DNA from: Planctomycetota bacterium | Lineage (GTDB): Bacteria > Planctomycetota > Phycisphaerae > UBA1845 > PWPN01 | Reading direction: 5' to 3' | Assembly: GCA_016209665.1 (NCBI GenBank) | Contig: JACQVT010000467.1 | Coordinates: 1 to 8,004 of the forward strand | DNA length: 8,004 nt | Shown here: in pieces, positions 1-5,677 of the stretch | Position numbering within the stretch: position 1 is the first letter of the stretch | How the letters are laid out: each line of letters starts with the position of its first letter | Translations under genes and position numbers: made by a program | The notes under the pieces: generated by a model | What the model was told of the DNA's origin: nothing | What the model saw: the letters and a program-made list of their open reading frames with translations, nothing else | The model's database searches: none

Positions 1-757
1 GCTGGGGGCCGCCCGCCGGAGGACGGGGGCCGCGCGGCGTCGGTGGGCGAATGGGGTCGGGCTTCGCGAAACCGACGATCTTCGGGCCCCGCATCTGCAC
101 CGGTGCGGGGACGTTCTGCGGCCCGGCGGGCTTGACCGGCTCGCGCCGGCCCTCGGGCGCCCTGGCGGCCGGAGCCAACTCCTGTTCCTTGCGAGGCGGC
201 TCCGCGGGTTCTGCGGGTGCCGCCGGGGCTGTCGGCCTGGCCGCGGGCGCTCCGCGCTTGGGGGCCGGAGGCCTTCCGGGAGCGGCCGTGGGGACGGCAA
301 CCTCCGCGGGCACAGCAGCAGCGGCAGGGGCCTCAACTCCTACTGCTTCGGTGCCGGCGAGGGTCGGCGGGGCCGCGGTCTCCACCGCGGTCGCGGGAAC
401 CTCAAGCGTCCCGAGGCCCTCGGTTGCGGGCGATGGCTCGGCCTTGCCGGGTTCGTCCTCGGCGACCGCGGTCGCCGTCTCGCCGCCGGCCTCCGTCTCG
501 GCCGGTGCTTTGGCCGCCTTCCTCCGCGTCCGTCGGACCCGTACCTTCGTCAGATCGACGGGAGCGGAATCTTCGACCGATGTCTTGTGCTGTCCGTCGC
601 TGAACCACTCCCGGATGGTTTCCCCCAGGCCGGCCGAGACCGTGGACATGTGATTGGTGATACCCTCGACGCTCTCGCTCGCGCATTTGTCGAGGATCGC
701 CTTGCTGGTCACGCCCAGCTCTTTGCTCAGTGTGTGAACCCGCAGTTTGTCCGCCAA
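1..757 (-). CDS. infB: Translation initiation factor IF-2, N-terminal part (cut by window edge)
   Basis: IF-2 is the GTPase that brings initiator tRNA to the small ribosomal subunit in the cytoplasm. Only the first 252 codons are visible. Residues 1 to about 52 match the IF2_N fold: they begin MADKLRVHTLSKELGVTSK and include an ITNHMSTVS stretch. From about residue 65 to the edge the protein is low-complexity, rich in Ala, Pro, Glu and Arg, as in the long disordered linker of many IF-2 proteins. The G domain lies outside the window. I chose the TTG at 755-757 because a GGAGGT Shine-Dalgarno sits five bases upstream (763-768) and because it gives the expected start; no ATG in this frame lies nearby. 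The gene follows nusA with a 76-base gap, the classical nusA-infB order, so co-transcription is likely. IF2_N plus this neighbour makes the call secure despite the missing C-terminal part. Confidence 0.92.
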   Translation of the reverse strand, partial: MADKLRVHTLSKELGVTSKAILDKCASESVEGITNHMSTVSAGLGETIREWFSDGQHKTSVEDSAPVDLTKVRVRRTRRKAAKAPAETEAGGETATAVAEDEPGKAEPSPATEGLGTLEVPATAVETAAPPTLAGTEAVGVEAPAAAAVPAEVAVPTAAPGRPPAPKRGAPAARPTAPAAPAEPAEPPRKEQELAPAARAPEGRREPVKPAGPQNVPAPVQMRGPKIVGFAKPDPIRPPTPRGPRPPAGGPQ

Positions 758-762
758 ACCAG

Positions 763-768
763 ACCTCC
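763..768 (-). promoter_or_regulatory. Shine-Dalgarno of infB (decides a TTG start)
   Basis: The minus strand reads GGAGGT followed by five bases and then TTG. This is the strongest ribosome binding site in the nusA-infB gap and fixes the non-ATG start at 757. An ATG overlapping this site (minus strand, 769-771) is in another frame and would open a shadow frame without IF-2 similarity. Confidence 0.7.
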
Positions 769-833
769 ATGGCCTGCAGCGCCGTCACCAACCCCGCGCC
801 GGGTGCCGCACTTGCCCGCGCGGATCCAGGCCG

Positions 834-2255
<1,422 letters not shown>

Positions 2256-2400
2256 AGGTCTTCACGCCTCTATTCATGCGGGACGCGATCGTGCGCTTCC
2301 TGTCTTCCCCGGCCCGCGTCCCTATGTCCCGCGGATTGCCGCGGCCGCGGCCGCTTGATTCGTCCGTCGGACCCGCCCGACGGCTCACCTGTCTGGTCGG

Positions 2401-2430
2401 TTCTCCTGTTCTCCTGTCTCCTGCCTCCTT
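2401..2430 (-). repeat. Purine-rich short tandem repeat with Shine-Dalgarno-like motifs
   Basis: On the plus strand the unit TTCTCCTG occurs at 2401-2408 and 2409-2416. It is followed by the shortened copies TCTCCTG (2417-2423) and CCTCCTT (2424-2430). In a transcript towards nusA this gives four successive AGGAG/GGAGG-like motifs with no start codon at normal distance. Confidence 0.6.
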
Positions 2431-2512
2431 CCCAAACAAAACGGCCGGCAGCATTCGCACCCACGCAAACGCCCCCGGCCGGGAGATCCCTGCGGGTGTA
2501 GCCCATCGTCAA

Positions 2513-2538
2513 CGCATCGCGACCCTCCTTGCGATACG
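2513..2538 (-). promoter_or_regulatory. Stem-loop with Shine-Dalgarno-like loop in the nusA leader
   Basis: On the minus strand CGTATCGC pairs with GCGATGCG (8 bp, one G-U) around the loop AAGGAGGGTC. The loop carries a near-perfect AAGGAGG. The downstream arm contains the ATG of a two-codon frame, ATG CGT TGA, whose stop overlaps the TTG at 2510-2512. A U-tract is absent, so it is not a standard terminator. It may be a translational control element or chance. Confidence 0.35.
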
Positions 2539-2581
2539 ATGCCGGCGCGCCGACTGACCACCCTGCCAGTGCTGGAACCGT

Positions 2582-3724
2582 CTAGGCTGCACTGGCCCGG
2601 TCTCCAACGTGGGTCAGACTGACGTTCACACCTTCGTCTCCCGGCTCGAACACATGAACCTGGTCCATATTCACATGCAGCGACACCTTCATGCCGTCTT
2701 TGAGCGGCCTTCGGGCGTCCACCCGGCAGACGATCCGATCGTCGTCGGGCGTTTGGGCGACCACGTCCATTCGGTCGCCCAGCAACTCGGTCACCTGGAC
2801 CGTCGCGTCCAGGACGTTTTCCTCGCCGGCAAACCGGCCATCGGCCTCGTCCGACAGGCCCTCGGGCCGGATGCCCAGGACCATCGGCTGGCCCTCGCGG
2901 CCGGCGAGGCCCGCGTGCAGCCGTTGGGGCAGCCGCAGCCGCACCGATGGGCCGCGGAAGTACAACTGCCCGTTCTCGCCCATGAGCCGGCCCGCGAGGA
3001 AGTTCATGGGCGGCGTGCCCACGAAGCCCGCGACGAACCGGTTGGCCGGCTGCTCGTAGATCGTCAGCGGCGCTGCCGCCTGCTGCACCACGCCGTCCTT
3101 CATCACCACCACGCGGTCGCCCAGGGTCATCGCCTCTTCCTGGTCGTGCGTGACGTAGAGGGTCGTCGTCGCCAGCCGGCGGTGCAGGCGCTTGAGTTCG
3201 CCCCGCATCTCGACCCGCAGCTTGGCGTCGAGGTTGCTCAGCGGCTCGTCGAACAGGAACGCCTTGGGCGTCCGGACGATCGCCCGTCCGACGGCCACCC
3301 GCTGCCGCTGTCCGCCCGACAGGGCCTTGGGCTTGCGGTCGAGCAGGTTCTCGATGGCCAGCAGCTTGGCCGTCTCGCGCACCTTCTTGTCAATTTCGGC
3401 CTTCGGCACCCGGCGAAGCTTCAGCCCGAACGCCATATTCTTGTACACCGTCATGTGCGGGTACAGGGCGTAGTTCTGAAACACCATCGCGATGTCGCGG
3501 TCCTTCGGGGGTATGTCGTTGACCACCCGATCGCCGATCCGGATCGTCCCGCTGGTGATCTCCTCCAGCCCGGCCACCATCCGCAAAGTGGTGCTTTTGC
3601 CGCAGCCGGACGGCCCGACGAGAACCACGAATTCGCGGTCGCGGATCTCCAGCGAGACGTTATCAACAGCCTTGATGTCGCCCGGGTAGACCTTGGTCAC
3701 GCGATCTAACACTACCTGGGCCAT
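2582..3724 (-). CDS. Carbohydrate ABC transporter ATP-binding subunit (MalK/UgpC/MsmX type)
   Basis: This is the cytoplasmic ATPase that powers a binding-protein-dependent importer, most often for sugars or glycerol-3-phosphate. The 380-residue length is normal for the family. Visible motifs are Walker A GPSGCGKST at 37-45, Q-loop Gln83, signature LSGGQ at 135-139, Walker B FLFDEP at 156-161 with catalytic Glu160, D-loop SNLD at 163-166 and H-loop His193. From about residue 236 there is a TOBE/MalK-type regulatory domain with PPMNFL and LGIRPEGL. The ATG at 3722-3724 has GGAG nine bases upstream (3734-3737). No permease or binding-protein gene is in the window. As with MsmX-like ATPases, it may serve several importers encoded elsewhere; this is inference. 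A perfect-consensus promoter lies just upstream. The substrate cannot be told from the sequence, so I give no symbol. Confidence 0.96.
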   Translation of the reverse strand: MAQVVLDRVTKVYPGDIKAVDNVSLEIRDREFVVLVGPSGCGKSTTLRMVAGLEEITSGTIRIGDRVVNDIPPKDRDIAMVFQNYALYPHMTVYKNMAFGLKLRRVPKAEIDKKVRETAKLLAIENLLDRKPKALSGGQRQRVAVGRAIVRTPKAFLFDEPLSNLDAKLRVEMRGELKRLHRRLATTTLYVTHDQEEAMTLGDRVVVMKDGVVQQAAAPLTIYEQPANRFVAGFVGTPPMNFLAGRLMGENGQLYFRGPSVRLRLPQRLHAGLAGREGQPMVLGIRPEGLSDEADGRFAGEENVLDATVQVTELLGDRMDVVAQTPDDDRIVCRVDARRPLKDGMKVSLHVNMDQVHVFEPGDEGVNVSLTHVGDRASAA

Positions 3725-3781
3725 ATACTTACACTCCGTCGGCCGATCGCCGCCGGCGTCATCCTGAGACCATAGGAAGCG

Positions 3782-3809
3782 ATTATAAGCCCCCCGCCGC
3801 CCCTGTCAA
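3782..3809 (-). promoter_or_regulatory. Consensus sigma-70-type promoter of the ABC ATPase gene
   Basis: The minus strand carries TTGACA (3804-3809), a 16-bp spacer and TATAAT (3782-3787). Both hexamers match the housekeeping consensus exactly. Transcription would start near 3775, leaving a leader of about 50 bases with the GGAG ribosome binding site before the ATG at 3724. It is the strongest promoter seen in the window and may also feed nusA-infB downstream. Confidence 0.8.
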
Positions 3810-3836
3810 CGCCGCCGGCCGTGCGGCGACGGGGCG

Positions 3837-3942
3837 GGGTGGTCCGCGTCTTCCAGACGCGGGGGAGCCGAAGCTGATACGCAGGGCAGTTGGGCACAGG
3901 AGTGAGCGGCTCCTCCGCGTCCAGGAAAGTTCCAGACCACCC
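3837..3942. repeat. Long imperfect inverted repeat (possible MITE/REP-like element)
   Basis: A left arm of 34 bases (3837-3870) is nearly the reverse complement of a right arm of 36 bases (3907-3942), around a 36-base centre. The outer ends GGGTGGTC/GACCACCC and inner ends GGAGCCG/CGGCTCC are perfect. The middle of the arms differs at several bases with small gaps. The left arm also holds its own hairpin, CCGCGTCT-TCC-AGACGCGG (3844-3862). No coding sequence is evident and no clean target-site duplication abuts the arms. It lies in the 303-bp divergent region between the ABC ATPase and the HicB-like gene, upstream of both promoters. It could be a dispersed non-autonomous element or a strong RNA structure. 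Confidence 0.7.
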
Positions 3943-3989
3943 TCGGCCGGAATGCTGCTGCCCCCCAACGATCAAGGACCATCCGACGG

Positions 3990-4018
3990 TTGGGCGAGAC
4001 AGCCCCCGCGGGTAGAAT
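3990..4018 (+). promoter_or_regulatory. Predicted promoter of the HicB-like gene (probably leaderless)
   Basis: TTGGGC (3990-3995), a 17-bp spacer and TAGAAT (4013-4018). The -10 matches consensus at five of six positions, the -35 at three. Only nine bases separate the -10 from the ATG at 4028, so the transcript would start at or within a few bases of the start codon. No Shine-Dalgarno is present, which agrees with a leaderless mRNA. Confidence 0.5.
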
Positions 4019-4027
4019 GCCTGTACC

Positions 4028-4225
4028 ATGGACGAGGCGACTATCCGACTGCACGTCGAACCCCTGGACGAAGGGGGCTACCTCGCCACCAGCCCCGACG
4101 TCCCCGGCCTGGTGGCCGAGGGCCGTAGCGTCGTCGAAGCAGTCGAGATCGCCCAGGGACTGGCCCGCAAGATCGTCGAATCCTGCCCCGACAACGGCGA
4201 CCCCGTGCCGCCGGCGTTGGCGTAA
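4028..4225 (+). CDS. Short HicB-family antitoxin-like protein, no HicA partner seen
   Basis: The 65-residue protein has the HicB partial RNase-H-like fold. It starts with a beta strand, TIRLHVEPLDEGGYLA, then SPDVPGLVAEGRSVVEAVE and a helix ending near residue 50. The G-Y-x-A ... D-V-P-G-L pattern is typical of HicB/UPF0150 proteins. In full TA modules HicB neutralises the mRNA-cleaving toxin HicA. No HicA-like frame lies on either side, and there is no C-terminal DNA-binding (ribbon-helix-helix or HTH) domain, so this is an orphan, single-domain form. Such proteins may not be antitoxins at all. The ATG follows a -10-like TAGAAT by nine bases without a ribosome binding site. The Clp N-domain gene starts 30 bp after the stop on the same strand, so the two are probably co-transcribed. 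The family call is fairly safe; the role is not. Confidence 0.75.
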   Translation: MDEATIRLHVEPLDEGGYLATSPDVPGLVAEGRSVVEAVEIAQGLARKIVESCPDNGDPVPPALA

Positions 4226-4255
4226 GGTGATTACTGTCTGACCGGGGCAGCATCG

Positions 4256-4885
4256 ATGCTCGAACGCTTCACCGACCGCGCTCGCAAGGTCATGGCCCTG
4301 GCCAACCAGGAGGCCCAGCGGCTCAACCACGAGTACATCGGCACCGAGCACATCCTGCTCGGCCTCGTCAAGGAGGGCTCCGGCGTCGGAGCCAATGTGC
4401 TCAAGAACCTCGGGGCGGACCTGCCCACGATCCGCAACGAAATCAAGAAGCTCGTCGGGCCCGGGCATGATCCAACCCCGATCCTCAAGCTCCCGCAGAC
4501 CCCGCGGGCCAAACGCGTGCTCGAGTACGCCATCGAGGAAGCAAGGCGATTGGACCACAACTACATCGGGACCGAGCACCTGCTGCTTGGTCTGCTCCGT
4601 GAGGAAGCGAGCGTCGCCGCTCGGGTGTTAACGGGCCTGGGCGTCACGCTGGACGCCGCTCGCCAGGAGGTTTCCGGCCTTTTGGAAACGGGCGTTGAAC
4701 GAACACCGCCAAGACCGCCTTGGCAACCGCCGCCGGGTCCTGGCAGCGAGTTGATCGCTCGGGCGATGGAACTGCTCGAGCAGGCGAAGGACGAAGCCGT
4801 CAATGAGGCCCACTACGAACGCGCCGCCGAGATCAGGGATGCCGCCGAGTACCTCCGGATGATGCTCGACAAGAAGCCTCGTTGA
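4256..4885 (+). CDS. Stand-alone ClpC-type N-domain protein with UVR-like motif (no ATPase)
   Basis: The 209-residue product reads like the front of ClpC. Two Clp_N repeats (about 1-70 and 80-145) each carry the signature GTEHxLLGL, at 29-37 and 105-113. A Pro-rich linker follows (about 150-163). Residues 168-203 resemble the UVR motif (VNEAHYERAAEIRDAAEYL) found in the ClpC middle domain, McsA, UvrB and UvrC. No Walker motif or AAA+ domain follows: the frame stops at 4885. ClpC unfolds proteins for ClpP and its N-domain binds adaptors and phosphoarginine-marked substrates. The glutamates reported to bind phosphoarginine in Bacillus ClpC (Glu32, Glu106) align with Glu31 and Glu107 here. The protein may therefore be an adaptor, decoy or substrate sensor; this is inference. 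Similarity to full ClpC in both repeats suggests origin by truncation of a clpC copy. The start gives the canonical N-terminus, with only a weak GGGG upstream, which fits coupling to the HicB-like gene. Confidence 0.9.
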   Translation: MLERFTDRARKVMALANQEAQRLNHEYIGTEHILLGLVKEGSGVGANVLKNLGADLPTIRNEIKKLVGPGHDPTPILKLPQTPRAKRVLEYAIEEARRLDHNYIGTEHLLLGLLREEASVAARVLTGLGVTLDAARQEVSGLLETGVERTPPRPPWQPPPGPGSELIARAMELLEQAKDEAVNEAHYERAAEIRDAAEYLRMMLDKKPR

Positions 4886-5024
4886 GCCGCACGAGGAGCG
4901 GAACCAACGGGCCAGCGACTGCGTACCGGCCGCAAGGTCACGATACCGCATCACGTCCGCGCAACGGCCCGCGAGACACCGCGGGGCATCTCGTGGGAGG
5001 CCCAGATCGACGTGGGCGGATTCA

Positions 5025-5309
5025 TCAATGCTTGACCTCGTCGGCCACGGACCACGCGGACTTCACTTCACGGAAGGCCTTCCGCAGGGCGGCGTTCGGC
5101 TCGGCGTCGGCGTCGAGCATGGTCAGGAAAACGTCCCGATCCCGGTCCGTGAGCCGGGTGACGTTGTGCTCCGCGATGATCTGCCGGGCGATCTCCACCA
5201 ACCGCGAATTGGCGAACTCCGACACGCTCATCCCGAGCAACCTTGCCGCCTGATCGATCAACGCCTTGTTCTCAGGCCGTAGCCGACAGCTCATCCGCAT
5301 CGTCGCCAT
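5025..5309 (-). CDS. DUF1778 (TacA-type) antitoxin-like ribbon-helix-helix protein, toxin not seen
   Basis: The 94-residue protein matches DUF1778. A ribbon-helix-helix DNA-binding part comes first: a strand at 3-10 (TMRMSCRL), then helices at about 12-25 and 29-46 with SVSEFANSRLVEIARQII. The C-terminal segment, LTDRDRDVFLTMLDADAEPN and on to about residue 81, is the part that binds and inhibits the toxin in this family. TacA antitoxins neutralise GNAT-fold toxins (TacT) that acetylate aminoacyl-tRNA. The toxin gene normally follows directly. Here only 139 bp separate the stop from the convergent Clp N-domain gene, and no acetyltransferase frame is present, so it is an orphan or has lost its partner. 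The frame is open upstream to 5477, but the ATG at 5307-5309 is chosen: it has GGAGAAGG four bases upstream, and family similarity starts there. Confidence 0.88.
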   Translation of the reverse strand: MATMRMSCRLRPENKALIDQAARLLGMSVSEFANSRLVEIARQIIAEHNVTRLTDRDRDVFLTMLDADAEPNAALRKAFREVKSAWSVADEVKH

Positions 5310-5360
5310 CTGGCCTTCTCCGTCACAAAGCTGCCACCGCCGAGCAACCAGTCCCGGTCC

Positions 5361-5387
5361 ATTGTACGGAAAACCGGCGCAGCGCCG
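5361..5387 (-). promoter_or_regulatory. Possible DUF1778 promoter with palindromic operator
   Basis: On the minus strand a -10-like TACAAT (5361-5366, five of six) is preceded by the odd palindrome CGGCGC-A-GCGCCG (5375-5387). This places the palindrome between the -10 and the -35 position. No good -35 hexamer is present. Ribbon-helix-helix antitoxins usually repress their own promoter through such palindromes, so this is a candidate autoregulatory site. Confidence 0.3.
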
Positions 5388-5641
5388 ATCGTCTCCAGTC
5401 CGGCTGGTATAACTTCTTGACATTAAAGCTGTTGTGAGGAGCTTGTCGATGGGTGGCTGGGTCCAAGCGTTGCCCAACTCCAGGCCAGCGGTGCTGTTGC
5501 ACCTCTTGTCCGCTGCGCGGACGCCGCCACACCTCGGTCCTCAGCTTCGATTCGCCCGCTTCCCGGCGCCTTGCCACGAAAGGCCAGAAGGCCACTCCCC
5601 ACAACCAAAAACCAGAGATCGCCTCATGCTACCGGAGTTCC

Positions 5642-5670
5642 TTGAGGGGCAGAAGCCAGCCCGTTATGCT
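5642..5670 (+). promoter_or_regulatory. Predicted promoter of the kinase-Nudix gene (probably leaderless)
   Basis: TTGAGG (5642-5647), a 17-bp spacer and TATGCT (5665-5670), each matching consensus at four of six positions. Seven bases later comes the ATG at 5678. This spacing puts the transcription start on the start codon. An in-frame ATG at 5666 lies inside the -10, which argues against it as the start. Confidence 0.45.
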
Positions 5671-5677
5671 CTCGTGC

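Larger units (their letters stand above)
2256..2581 (-). other. 326-bp gene-free leader between the ABC ATPase and nusA
   Basis: I see no convincing gene, no rimP and no tRNA here. Read on the minus strand (towards nusA) it holds four things. First is a hairpin at 2513-2538 with a Shine-Dalgarno-like loop. Second is a purine-rich tandem repeat at 2401-2430. Third is a perfect 7-bp inverted repeat, CCGTCGG/CCGACGG, at 2364-2383 with a 6-base loop. Fourth is a run of CCGCGG and GCGGCCGC palindromes at 2329-2354. None is followed by a U-tract, so no standard intrinsic terminator is visible. I found no clear -35/-10 pair for nusA. Either an unusual promoter lies here or nusA-infB is read through from the ABC promoter. 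An 80-codon frame from TTG at 2512 to 2270 is open, but its composition is unconvincing. Confidence 0.5.
5310..5677. other. 368-bp divergent intergenic region between the DUF1778 and kinase-Nudix genes
   Basis: No supported gene. The DUF1778 promoter candidate with its palindrome is at 5361-5387. The kinase-Nudix promoter candidate is at 5642-5670. A lone perfect TTGACA on the plus strand (5417-5422) has no matching -10 at 16-18 bp. A GAGGAG followed seven bases later by ATG (5449-5451) opens an 88-codon frame ending at 5715. That frame has unbiased-looking, Pro/Arg-rich composition, overlaps the next gene and its promoter, and matches nothing I know. Confidence 0.5.

Noticed and set aside
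2270..2512. 80-codon minus-strand frame (TTG start) between the ABC gene and nusA
   Set aside because: A Shine-Dalgarno is present at 11 bases, but the product is Arg/Gly-rich, passes through short tandem repeats and palindromes, and resembles no known protein.
3712..4029. Minus-strand open frame over the inverted repeat
   Set aside because: It covers the perfect ABC promoter and the inverted repeat, overlaps the ABC start and resembles no protein; it is a by-product of high GC.
4886..5024. Search for a TacT-like toxin, a HicA gene or a terminator between the convergent genes
   Set aside because: Only a 24-codon frame starts at the DUF1778 stop (ATG overlapping TGATGA), too short for a GNAT toxin. 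A CGAGA/TCTCG stem is present but has no T-tract.
5310..5477. N-terminal extension of the DUF1778 protein by 56 residues
   Set aside because: Family similarity begins at the ATG at 5309, which has its own good ribosome binding site; the extension crosses the promoter region.
5453..5677. N-terminal extension of the kinase-Nudix protein by 75 residues from a GTG
   Set aside because: The extension is Cys/Arg/Ser-rich without domain similarity, and a promoter-like -10 lies inside it.
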